This document shows positions 31,667 to 39,544 of a stretch of DNA of 64,000 bases, piece by piece. A program made the translations under genes and the position numbers. The stretch's first letter is position 1; every line of letters starts with the position of its first letter. The notes under the pieces were generated by a model that saw only the letters and a program-made list of their open reading frames with translations, was not told the origin of the DNA and searched no databases. The DNA comes from Microbacterium aoyamense (GTDB taxonomy: Bacteria > Actinomycetota > Actinomycetes > Actinomycetales > Microbacteriaceae): NCBI RefSeq assembly GCF_023155855.1, contig NZ_JAKNUT010000001.1:682001-746000 (forward strand), in the 5' to 3' direction.

Positions 31667-33478
31667 ATGAACGCGACCATCGAGCTGGAGATCGGTCCCG
31701 GACCCACCGCGGGAACGTACTCCGTCCACGTCGTGGACTCACTCGCCGGAGGGACTCCGTCCGCCGTCATGACGCTCGACGTCGAGAAGGTGATCGCGAC
31801 CCTCCCGCAACTCGAAGCCGGGATCCTCGCGTCGTCGGTGTCGGCGCGCCGCGTGATGTCGGCTCGCGAATCGATCGTCCGTGGAATCGGGGAGAGCCTG
31901 TTCGACACGACCTTCGCAGGACGCATCGGCGAGAGCTATCGCGCCAGCGTCGCCATCGCCGCTGAGCGCGGACTCGAACCGCAGGTCGCGTTGCGTCTGA
32001 CCGCCCCAGAGCTCGCAGCGATGCCGTGGGAGGCGATGTACAACTCCGAGTCGGGAGGCTACGTCAGTCGCAAGGAGCCCCTCGTGCGGAGATTCGACTC
32101 GAGCGTCTCACCGAAGACGGGCGCGATCGCGGCTCCGCTGCGGATCCTCGGGATGGTCTCGTCTCCGCGGGGTCTCCAGGCCCTCGACGTGGAAGCCGAG
32201 AAGGAGCGTATGACCTCGGCACTCGCCGATCACCTCGCCGACGGCCGGATCGAGCTCGTCTGGCTCGACGACATGACGTGGAGTGGACTGCACCGGAAGC
32301 TCCTGCGCGAGACGTGGCACGTCCTCCACTACATCGGCCATGGCGGATACGACCCCGAACGCGACGAAGGCCTGCTCGCGCTCGTGGGCCGCGACGGCCG
32401 CGCCGACTTCGTGGCGGCAAGCAGTCTCGCGGACCTGCTCAACGAAGCCGGCACGACACCGCGGCTGGTCGTGCTGAACTCGTGTCAGTCCGGTGCGACC
32501 GGATCGTCCGACCTCTTCTCCGGCACGGCGGCAGCGCTCGTACGCAGCGGCATCAGTGCCGTCGTCGCTATGCAGTTCTCGGTGACCGACGATGCGGCCC
32601 TCGCCTTCACCGCGGGCTTCTACGACGCGATCGCAAGTGGTCGGCGCATCGACGAAGCGGTCCGCAGCGGACGAATCGGCATCCTCGGGATCGCCCGCGA
32701 GACCTTCGAATGGATCACGCCCGTCCTCTACCTGGGCAGCGACGCGACGGAACTGCTCGACGCCTCGACGCTGCCGCCGGCCCGCACCTCGACTCCGGCA
32801 GCCGACCACAGGGTACCCGCGACCGCAGATGCGGCGACGCCGCGTGCCGCCGAGCCGCCCCCTGAAGGGCCGACTCGGCCAGACCGCACACGGGCGGCCG
32901 CCGCGACGACGCCGTCCGGCAATGGACGACGTCGGACGGCACTCATCGCCGGGGGCGTCGGGGCGGCGCTCATCGTGGCGGGCGCGATCACGTGGTGGGC
33001 CTCTTCTCGAGGCGGTGACGCCGATCCCGCACCGAGCGCGTCGTCCATCGCCGACGAGACACCGGAGCCCGGCCCCACTGTTCTGCCCGCCGTGTCAGTC
33101 CCGGTCGATGCGGCCGCGCCCTGGAGCCAGACCGGCGTCGTCTGCAACACCGGTGATCTCCTCGAGATCACCGCGACCGGAACGGCATTCCACGACCTGG
33201 GCCCGACGTCCGCGGTGACTCCCGTCGGACTCGTGCTCCCGGACGGCACTCCCGATCCGGCCTACTTGCCCTACACCGTCGAGGGGCTTCCCGACACGGC
33301 GACCGCCAGTCTCATCGGCAGCCTCGACACGCAGCAACCGCTCTTCGCCGTCGGCACATCCGCGTCGTACGTCTGTCCTCGCGCAGGCACCCTGTACCTG
33401 GGCATCAACGATCGCGAGCTGAGGGGCAACCACGGCACGTGGCAGGCCGAGATCGTCCGGATCATCGATCCGCAGTAG
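31667..33478 (+). CDS. CHAT-domain caspase-like protein with TM helix and lectin-like outer domain
   Basis: A 603-residue predicted protease-sensor. Residues ~1-130 are the N-terminal part usual in CHAT proteins (VRGIGESLFDTTFAG, LRLTAPELAAMPWEAMY). Residues ~150-365 are the CHAT domain with the His-Cys dyad: H225 in HYIGHGGYD and C273 in VLNSCQSGA. A Pro/Ala linker leads to one membrane helix at about 425-445 (ALIAGGVGAALIVAGAITWW). The outer ~130 residues (LLEITATGTAFHDLG, ASLIGSL, LFAVGTSASYVCPRAGTLYL, INDRELRGNHGTW) look like a LecA/PA-IL-type carbohydrate-binding fold. The topology thus joins an outside sugar sensor to an inside cysteine protease. ATG 31667 follows GGAG. No obvious substrate protein is adjacent. 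Confidence 0.8.
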   Translation: MNATIELEIGPGPTAGTYSVHVVDSLAGGTPSAVMTLDVEKVIATLPQLEAGILASSVSARRVMSARESIVRGIGESLFDTTFAGRIGESYRASVAIAAERGLEPQVALRLTAPELAAMPWEAMYNSESGGYVSRKEPLVRRFDSSVSPKTGAIAAPLRILGMVSSPRGLQALDVEAEKERMTSALADHLADGRIELVWLDDMTWSGLHRKLLRETWHVLHYIGHGGYDPERDEGLLALVGRDGRADFVAASSLADLLNEAGTTPRLVVLNSCQSGATGSSDLFSGTAAALVRSGISAVVAMQFSVTDDAALAFTAGFYDAIASGRRIDEAVRSGRIGILGIARETFEWITPVLYLGSDATELLDASTLPPARTSTPAADHRVPATADAATPRAAEPPPEGPTRPDRTRAAAATTPSGNGRRRTALIAGGVGAALIVAGAITWWASSRGGDADPAPSASSIADETPEPGPTVLPAVSVPVDAAAPWSQTGVVCNTGDLLEITATGTAFHDLGPTSAVTPVGLVLPDGTPDPAYLPYTVEGLPDTATASLIGSLDTQQPLFAVGTSASYVCPRAGTLYLGINDRELRGNHGTWQAEIVRIIDPQ

Positions 33479-33499
33479 CGGTCGGACCGGCCGGGTGCT

Positions 33500-33982
33500 T
33501 CAGCCCGCGGGAGCCGGGACGACCGCGAACCACCCGGCTTCGATGCCGTCGGTGCCCTTGAGCACGAGCTGCACCGGACCGCTGTACGGCGATGAGTACG
33601 AGCCGGGGGTCGAGTTCTCGCCGCACGTGAACGTGCCTCCCATGAGCATCGTGCCGCTGTCGCCGACCGCGGCTCGGATCACTTCGAACTCGACCGAGTC
33701 GCCGATGCACTGACCCTCGATCGTGAACGGCTCGTCGGCCCGGACGAGGTCGACCGCCGTGTAGCTCGTCTGCGGCGAGCCGTCTGCGCCGGCGTCGGGC
33801 TCGAAGACGGCGCGCGCGATCTCCCCCTCCAGAGTGCTGGGCACCGCGTACGGAGCCTGCGACGGCGTCGGGGATTCGACGGTCGGCGACGGCACCGCAA
33901 CCGTCGGATCCTCGGCAGCGCACCCCGCCATGAGGAGGGCAGCGGCGACCGCGACGGAACCCGCGAGTGTGCGGCGTGTCAT
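33500..33982 (-). CDS. Lipoprotein, unknown function
   Basis: A 160-residue lipoprotein: signal MTRRTLAGSVAVAAALLMAGC with a clear lipobox, a Pro/Ser/Thr linker, then a ~110-residue beta-rich domain with a Cys pair (EGQCIGDSVEFEV and GGTFTCGENST) likely disulfide-bonded. ATG 33982 has AGGAG 5 nt upstream; longer frames are shadows. It converges on the CHAT gene with a 21-bp gap and follows a small membrane protein gene. No family recognised. Confidence 0.72.
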   Translation of the reverse strand: MTRRTLAGSVAVAAALLMAGCAAEDPTVAVPSPTVESPTPSQAPYAVPSTLEGEIARAVFEPDAGADGSPQTSYTAVDLVRADEPFTIEGQCIGDSVEFEVIRAAVGDSGTMLMGGTFTCGENSTPGSYSSPYSGPVQLVLKGTDGIEAGWFAVVPAPAG

Positions 33983-33990
33983 CCGGCTCC

Positions 33991-34149
33991 TCAGGTCTGC
34001 CTCCGGATGAAGCCGAGCAACCAGGCGATGATGCCGATCACGAGGATCACGATGCCGAGCCAGAGCAGGAACTTCACGGCTTCGACGAAGACGCCGAGCA
34101 GCAGGCAGACGATGCCGACGACGATCAGGATGATGATGAGTGCGGGCAT
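33991..34149 (-). CDS. Small hydrophobic membrane protein (52 aa)
   Basis: It has two helices (MPALIIILIVVGIVCLLLGV and FLLWLGIVILVIGIIAWLLG) and a basic end FIRRQT. It is paralogous to the 54-residue protein at 13458-13622: same length, same LIII-VV start, same LLW at the second helix, same Arg-Thr end. Only the start at 34149 keeps the helix intact. It is 8 bp upstream of the lipoprotein gene and probably cotranscribed. Confidence 0.65.
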   Translation of the reverse strand: MPALIIILIVVGIVCLLLGVFVEAVKFLLWLGIVILVIGIIAWLLGFIRRQT

Positions 34150-34220
34150 GCATCTATCCCACGCCTTCCGTCGCGCAGAGTCGACGCCTTGACAGGCGCC
34201 TGCACCACGGTTACGCGGAG

Positions 34221-35732
34221 TCAGTTCCGGGATGCCTCGGCCGCGGCCGTCCACTCGTGCACCTGCGCCTTGGGCCGACGCAGGAACAGCACCGCGACGA
34301 CGCCGATGAGCAGCACCCCGGCCGGGAGCAGGATCGCCTGAGCCATCGCCGACGAGAAGCCGTCCACCACGGCGTCGGGCAGGGTGCCGCCCGAACCGAA
34401 GTCGCTGCCCGCGTCGGCGGCGCCGGGCAGGTTCGCCTCGAGGCGCGCCTGCATGAACGCCGCGATCGCAGCCGAGCCGATGACCGAGCCGACCGTGCGG
34501 GTCGTGTTGTAGATGCCGGCGCCGGCGCCCGCCTGGTGGACCGGCAGGTTGCGGGTCGCGGTCGTCGCGAGCGGACCCCACATGCCGGCGCTGCCGATGC
34601 CCATGAGCGCCGACGGGAGCAGGAACATCCAGATCGGCGTGTCGACGTTCATGAGCGACGCGTACCAGAGCAGGGATGCCGCGAACAGGACGAGTCCGGG
34701 CACCAGGAGGAAGCGCGGATCCGTGCGGTCGAGCAGGCGTCCTGCGAACGGCGCGAGCACGCCCGACAGCACCGCCATCGGGATGAGGAGCAGCGCCGAC
34801 TCGGTCGGAGTGAGCCCTCGCGCGAGCTGGATGAAGAACATGAGCGGCAGCGACATGCTCGTCACGGCGAAGCCCACCGTCGCGATCGCGAGATTCGAGA
34901 CGCCGAAATTCCGGTCGCGGAACAGCGGCAGCGGGACGAGCGGCTCGCTCTTGGTGCGGGCTTGCGTCCAGATGAAGGCGCCCATCACGACGACGCCCGC
35001 GGCGATCATCCCCCACACCCATGCAGCCCAGTCGTAGTGCTCGCCCTCCTGCAGGCCGAACACGATCAGGAACAGACCGACGGCGCTCAGCACGACGCCG
35101 AGGATGTCGAAGCGGTGCGGGTGCGTCTCGAGGTTCGGGACGAGGATCCAGGCGAGCACGAAGGCGATGACGCCGACGGGCACATTGATGAAGAAGATCC
35201 ACTCCCACCCCAGGCCGTCGACGAGCAGGCCGCCGGCGAGCGGACCGACGAGCGTCGCGACACCGGCGGTCGCACCCCACAGGCCCATCGCCGCTCCGCG
35301 GCGGTTCGGCGGGAAGGTGCGGGTGATGACGGCCATCGTCTGCGGGGTCATGAGCGCGGCACCGAGGCCCTGCACGGCGCGGGCGATGATGAGCATCTCG
35401 AGCGTGCCCGAGAAACCGCACCACAGCGATGCGGCCGTGAAGATCACCAGGCCCACGAGGTAGATGCGCTTCGGTCCGAACCTGTCGCCGAGTCGTCCCG
35501 TGATGAGGAGCGGCACGGCATAGGCGAGCAGGTACGCGGACGTCACCCACACGACGTTGTCGAGGTTGTTCGTGTTCGGATCCAACGCCGCCTTGATCGC
35601 GGGGTTCGCGACCGAGACGATCGTCGTATCGACGAGGATCATGAAGAATCCGATGACGAGCGCCCAGAGGGCGGGCCAGGGACTGCGTGTGGCGCCGACG
35701 GATGCCTCGGCTCGCGTGGTCTGTTCTGTCAT
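34221..35732 (-). CDS. MFS drug exporter, DHA2 (EmrB/QacA) family
   Basis: A 503-residue, 14-helix proton antiporter. Motifs: LVDTTIVSVANPAIKAAL (motif D1), LLITGRLGDRFGPKRIYLVG (motif A) and GATAGVATLVGPLAGGLLVD (motif C). It exports toxic organic compounds; the range is not predictable. ATG 35732 overlaps the PadR stop by 4 bp (ATGA), so it is the second gene of a regulator-pump operon. Confidence 0.93.
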   Translation of the reverse strand: MTEQTTRAEASVGATRSPWPALWALVIGFFMILVDTTIVSVANPAIKAALDPNTNNLDNVVWVTSAYLLAYAVPLLITGRLGDRFGPKRIYLVGLVIFTAASLWCGFSGTLEMLIIARAVQGLGAALMTPQTMAVITRTFPPNRRGAAMGLWGATAGVATLVGPLAGGLLVDGLGWEWIFFINVPVGVIAFVLAWILVPNLETHPHRFDILGVVLSAVGLFLIVFGLQEGEHYDWAAWVWGMIAAGVVVMGAFIWTQARTKSEPLVPLPLFRDRNFGVSNLAIATVGFAVTSMSLPLMFFIQLARGLTPTESALLLIPMAVLSGVLAPFAGRLLDRTDPRFLLVPGLVLFAASLLWYASLMNVDTPIWMFLLPSALMGIGSAGMWGPLATTATRNLPVHQAGAGAGIYNTTRTVGSVIGSAAIAAFMQARLEANLPGAADAGSDFGSGGTLPDAVVDGFSSAMAQAILLPAGVLLIGVVAVLFLRRPKAQVHEWTAAAEASRN

Positions 35733-36349
35733 TGCCGTGCGGCCTTTCGCTGTTCGAGATAGCGCTCGGTGGGCTCGTGGGTCCCCCACGGGAACTCCTC
35801 GGATCCGATGCGCGCGATGATGCGGTCGAGCCAGTCGAGATCGGCGCGCAGCAGCACGACCTCCCGATCGAGCTCGATGAGGTACTGGTCGGGAACGCCC
35901 TTCGCGACCGCGCCGCGAAGTCCGCTCTCGTGGAGGTCGCCCTGCGCGACGAGCGCGATCCGGCGCTCGGTCAGCAGTTCGACGACCTCGGACCGCTCGA
36001 GATTGTGCGCTTCGGCGAGCGCGATGCGGAACTCGGCCGGTCGGTCGACCCGCACGAGCTCGCGCCTGACCCACTCGCCGACGGCGTGGGCACCGGCATC
36101 CGTCACCGAATACGTCGTGCGTTCGGGGCGGTTGCCGTCCCGATCGACGCCGACCTCGGTGAGAAGACCCGCCCGTTCGAGCCGCGCGACGGTGTGATAC
36201 AGCGTGCCGTTCGTGATCGTGACGAGCCGGTCGTCCTTGCGGATGCGCATGAGCCGGATGATCTCGTAAGGATGCATGTCGCCTTCGGCGAGCAGCGCGA
36301 GCACCATGAGCCCGAGCGGGGTCAGGCGGTCGACGGCATCCTTCATCAT
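35729..36349 (-). CDS. PadR family regulator of the DHA2 pump
   Basis: A 206-residue repressor with the PadR winged helix (TPLGLMVLALLAEGDMHPYEI, ITNGTLYHTVARLERAGLL, RPERTTYSVTDAG) and a Vir_act_alpha_C-like helical dimer region (residues ~95-190). I chose ATG 36349 (MMKDAVDRL) because GGAG precedes it; the ATG at 36373 lies inside the operator. Two adjacent palindromes cover its -10 region, so autorepression is likely, released by a pump substrate. Confidence 0.88.
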   Translation of the reverse strand: MMKDAVDRLTPLGLMVLALLAEGDMHPYEIIRLMRIRKDDRLVTITNGTLYHTVARLERAGLLTEVGVDRDGNRPERTTYSVTDAGAHAVGEWVRRELVRVDRPAEFRIALAEAHNLERSEVVELLTERRIALVAQGDLHESGLRGAVAKGVPDQYLIELDREVVLLRADLDWLDRIIARIGSEEFPWGTHEPTERYLEQRKAARQ

Positions 36350-36363
36350 CACTCCAGGTCGAT

Positions 36364-36399
36364 TAGTCCACATGGACTATACACCCATCAGCGATGGGT
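36364..36399 (-). promoter_or_regulatory. PadR operator pair over -10 box
   Basis: TAGTCCA-CA-TGGACTA (36364-36379) is a 16-bp perfect palindrome. It overlaps TATAGT on the minus strand (36382-36377). Directly upstream is a second dyad ACCCATC-AGC-GATGGGT (36383-36399), in the -35/spacer area. Both lie between padR and the divergent purC. Confidence 0.7.
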
Positions 36400-36421
36400 C
36401 GGCGTCTGGGATGATGGGCGG

Positions 36422-37330
36422 GTGACGGATGCCCCGACCTCGCTGCCCGGCTGGAACCACGTCTACTCGGGCAAGGTGCGCGACCTGTACGAGCCGGTGG
36501 ACCCGGCGCTGGCCGGCCGGATGCTCGTCGTCGCGAGCGACCGCGTCTCGGCCTTCGATCACGTGCTCTCGCCGGGCATCCCCGACAAGGGCGTGCTGCT
36601 CACGACGCTCAGCCTGTGGTGGTTCGATCTGCTGTCGTCCACCGATGGCGGGCGCAGCATCCCGAATCATCTCGCCCCCGATCACACGATCGGCCGTGAG
36701 CTCATTCCCGCCGCGGTCGTCGGCCGCGCGATGCTCGTGAAGAACCTCGACATGCAGCTCGTCGAGTGCGTCGTGCGCGGCTACCTGACCGGCTCGGGCT
36801 GGGCGGAGTACACCGAGAGCGGCACGGTGTGCGGCATCCGTCTTCCCGCCGGTCTGTCGAACGGCGACCGCCTGCCGGCTCCCATCTTCACCCCCGCCTA
36901 CAAGGCGCCCATGGGTGAGCACGACGAGAACATCTCGTTCGATCAGACGGTCGAGCTCGTCGGCGCCGAGAAGGCGGAGCTGCTGCGCGACCTCTCGCTC
37001 GAGATCTACGAGCGCGCGGCGCGCATCGCCGAGGCGCGGGACGTCATCCTCGCGGACACGAAGTTCGAATTCGGTGTCGACGACGACGGCGTCATGACGC
37101 TCGCCGATGAAGTGCTGACGAGCGATTCGTCACGATATTGGGATGCCGCGGCCTGGCGAGCCGGCACGACACCCGCTGAGCGCATGGCGAGCTTCGACAA
37201 GCAGATCGTGCGCGACTGGCTCGCGGCGAACTGGGACAAGCAGGGAACGCCGCCCGAGCTCCCGGCCGAGATCGTCGAGCGGACCGCCGACCGCTACCGC
37301 GAGCTGCTCGGGCGACTGACCGGCATATAG
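36422..37330 (+). CDS. purC: SAICAR synthetase
   Basis: A 302-residue ATP-dependent ligase that adds aspartate to CAIR in purine synthesis. Marks: YSGKVRDLYE, VASDRVSAFDHVL, ECVVRGYLTGSGW, FTPAYKAPMGEHDENISF and ILADTKFEFG. GTG 36422 has GATGAT 6 nt upstream, a weak leaderless -10. The PadR operators lie just to the left and might also affect this promoter. Confidence 0.97.
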   Translation: MTDAPTSLPGWNHVYSGKVRDLYEPVDPALAGRMLVVASDRVSAFDHVLSPGIPDKGVLLTTLSLWWFDLLSSTDGGRSIPNHLAPDHTIGRELIPAAVVGRAMLVKNLDMQLVECVVRGYLTGSGWAEYTESGTVCGIRLPAGLSNGDRLPAPIFTPAYKAPMGEHDENISFDQTVELVGAEKAELLRDLSLEIYERAARIAEARDVILADTKFEFGVDDDGVMTLADEVLTSDSSRYWDAAAWRAGTTPAERMASFDKQIVRDWLAANWDKQGTPPELPAEIVERTADRYRELLGRLTGI

Positions 37331-37365
37331 AGCTGAAGCCGCGCATGCGAGCCCCACGACGGCGG

Positions 37366-37402
37366 CACCTTCCGGCATCCGCGCCACCTTCCGGCATCCG
37401 CG
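37366..37402 (+). repeat. Two tandem copies of an 18-bp sequence after purC
   Basis: CACCTTCCGGCATCCGCG occurs at 37366-37383 and again at 37385-37402 with a 19-bp period. No gene covers it. Confidence 0.75.
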
Positions 37403-37429
37403 GCACCGATCAGTGGCGCGGGTGCCGCG
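37399..37429 (+). terminator. Probable terminator hairpin downstream of purC
   Basis: CGCGGCACC (37399-37407) pairs perfectly with GGTGCCGCG (37421-37429) across a 13-nt loop. No T-run follows, which is common in high-GC hosts. Confidence 0.45.
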
Positions 37430-37480
37430 AACAGTCGCCATCGCGGGAATGATGCGGGGCCTGCGGGGGTTTGCATTCGC

Positions 37481-38341
37481 ATGAATGAAAAGCTCGCGGC
37501 CGATACGGCGATGGGTGCGGTCACACTGCTGGTCGGCGACCTCGACGGGATGACGCGCTACTACCGCGACGTCGTCACGCTCGAGGTGCTCGCCGCCGAC
37601 GGCGACACCGTGACCCTGGGTCGCTCCGGGCGGCCGATCGTGGTCCTGCGCCACGAGCCCGCGCTGCGGCACGCGACTCGCGGCTCGGCCGGGCTCTTCC
37701 ACACGGCGATCCTCTTCGAGTCGCAGACGGCCCTCGCCGCGGCGCTGTACAGCGTCGCGCGGCACGCGCCGGGGACCTTCACCGGCAGCGCCGACCACCT
37801 CGTGAGCCAGGCGTTCTACTTCACCGACCCCGAGGGCAACGGCATCGAGCTCTACTGGGACCGCGCGCGCTCGGACTGGTCGTGGACACACGGCCAGATC
37901 GAGATGGACACGCTCTTCCTCGACCCGAACGGGTTCCTCGACGAGCACCTGACCGAGGACGCCGCGAACGGATCGACGGCGGGGGATGCGGCATCCGTCG
38001 GCCACGTGCACCTCTCGGTCGGCGACGTCGCCACCGCACGCGCGTTCTACGTCGGCGCCCTCGGCTTCGACGAGACGGCCGGCCTCGGCGATCAGGCCGT
38101 CTTCGTCAGCGCGGGCGGCTACCACCACCACATGGCGATGAACGTGTGGAACTCACGCGGCGCCGGGCCGCGGATGCCCGCGCTCGGCCTCGGCCGCGTC
38201 GATCTCGCCCTGCCCGATGCCGACGCCCTCGGCGCGCTGGGCGAGCGTCTGCGCGACCACGGCATCGCGGTGCGCGACGACGGCCGCACGCTCGCGTTCG
38301 ACGATCCGTGGGCGAACCTGCTCAACGCGACGGTCTCCTAG
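37481..38341 (+). CDS. VOC family protein, catechol-2,3-dioxygenase (CatE)-like
   Basis: A 286-residue protein with two VOC units. The first has AVTLLVGDLDGMTRYYRDVV, FHTAILF (metal His) and DPEGNGIELYWDR. The second has VGHVHLSVGDVATARAFYVGALGF and YHHHMAMNVWNS. This layout is that of two-domain extradiol dioxygenases such as CatE; the iron ligands His, His and Glu appear present. The substrate is unknown and no aromatic pathway is nearby. ATG 37481 is the first start of the fold. Confidence 0.85.
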   Translation: MNEKLAADTAMGAVTLLVGDLDGMTRYYRDVVTLEVLAADGDTVTLGRSGRPIVVLRHEPALRHATRGSAGLFHTAILFESQTALAAALYSVARHAPGTFTGSADHLVSQAFYFTDPEGNGIELYWDRARSDWSWTHGQIEMDTLFLDPNGFLDEHLTEDAANGSTAGDAASVGHVHLSVGDVATARAFYVGALGFDETAGLGDQAVFVSAGGYHHHMAMNVWNSRGAGPRMPALGLGRVDLALPDADALGALGERLRDHGIAVRDDGRTLAFDDPWANLLNATVS

Positions 38342-38502
38342 CGACGACATCCCTGCCGGGCGCATCTCCGGCCGCGCGCGGTCGCGCTCGAGTCAACTCG
38401 ATAGTCGCGAAACGACACCCTGCGGGCGTGCAGGGCGAGTGCTTTCGGGAATATCAGGTTGATTCGGCGGGGGGTGAGAGCGGAGCGCGGGGAGGGGGCG
38501 GA

Positions 38503-39516
38503 TCAGACCGATTCGCGGACGACGAGCTCCGTCTCGAGGATCGTGACGTGACGGGGATGCTGGCCCGCGAGCAGATCGAGGAGGATGCTCGCCATGCGCT
38601 CCCCCTGGGCGAACGACGGCTGTCGCATCGTCGTGAGCTGCGGCGAGACCGAGGTCGCGACGGGTGAGTCGTCGAAGCCGATGATCGCGACATCCTGGGG
38701 CACCCGCACCCCCGCCGCGGCGAGCACCGTCAGCGCACCGCGCGCCATGAGATCGCTCGCGATGAAGATCGCGTCGGGCAGCGGGCCGCGCTCGAGCATG
38801 CGCCGCATCGCGTCGGCGCCGCCGTCGGCGGTGAAGTCCCCGTCCTCGATGAGTCCGGGCTCCATGCCCCACGCCGCGAGCGCTTCGCGGTAGCCCTCGA
38901 GTCGGTCGACGCCCGCCGGCATCGTGAGCGGACCCGCGATCGTGGCGATGTCCTTGTGCCCGCGCTCGATCAGGTACACCGTCGCGTCGTGCGCTCCGCG
39001 CGAGTTGTCGACATCGACGTAGTAGTCGCGCTCGCGCTGGCGCACGGGGCGGCCACCGTAGACGACCGGCACCGTCTGCGCGATCCGGTCGATGAAGAGG
39101 TCGCTCGTGTGGTGCGAGACGACGATCGCGCCGTCGACGGCGCCCGACCGCACGTAGGCCGTCGTCTTGTCGCCCGGATCATCGTTCGCGATGAAGAGGT
39201 TCAGCACGTAGTCGGAGCGCCCGAGCCGCGCATTGATGCCCGACACGATCGCCGCGAAGAACGGGTCACCGAAGAACCGCGTCGTGTCCTCGGGCACGAT
39301 CAGCGCGATCGCGTGCGTCTGCCTGCTCGCGAGAGAACGAGCGGCACGGTTGGGCACGTAGTTCAGCTCGGCGATCGCACGCGTGACCGATTCGAGCGCC
39401 TCGGGGCTCACGGCGGTCGAGCCGTTGACGACGCGCGACACCGTCGATCGAGAGACGCCGGCTGCGGCGGCGACCTCTTCGATCGTGACGGTGGCACGCG
39501 CCGCGTCTATGGTCAT
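38503..39516 (-). CDS. LacI family regulator of the beta-glucoside operon
   Basis: A 337-residue repressor. Helix-turn-helix and hinge: TIEEVAAAAGVSRSTVSRVV and LNYVPNRAARSLASRQT. A periplasmic-binding-like sensor follows (IALIVPEDTTRFFGDPFF, GAIVVSHHTSD, DAIFIASDLMARGALTVL). ATG 39516 (MTIDAARATV) is a short lead before the HTH. It is the last gene of the SBP-permease-permease-glucosidase operon, and TGGGAGCG-type operators stand before the first gene. Confidence 0.92.
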   Translation of the reverse strand: MTIDAARATVTIEEVAAAAGVSRSTVSRVVNGSTAVSPEALESVTRAIAELNYVPNRAARSLASRQTHAIALIVPEDTTRFFGDPFFAAIVSGINARLGRSDYVLNLFIANDDPGDKTTAYVRSGAVDGAIVVSHHTSDLFIDRIAQTVPVVYGGRPVRQRERDYYVDVDNSRGAHDATVYLIERGHKDIATIAGPLTMPAGVDRLEGYREALAAWGMEPGLIEDGDFTADGGADAMRRMLERGPLPDAIFIASDLMARGALTVLAAAGVRVPQDVAIIGFDDSPVATSVSPQLTTMRQPSFAQGERMASILLDLLAGQHPRHVTILETELVVRESV

Positions 39517-39544
39517 CCTCGTCAAACCTCTCGATGCTCGGGTC

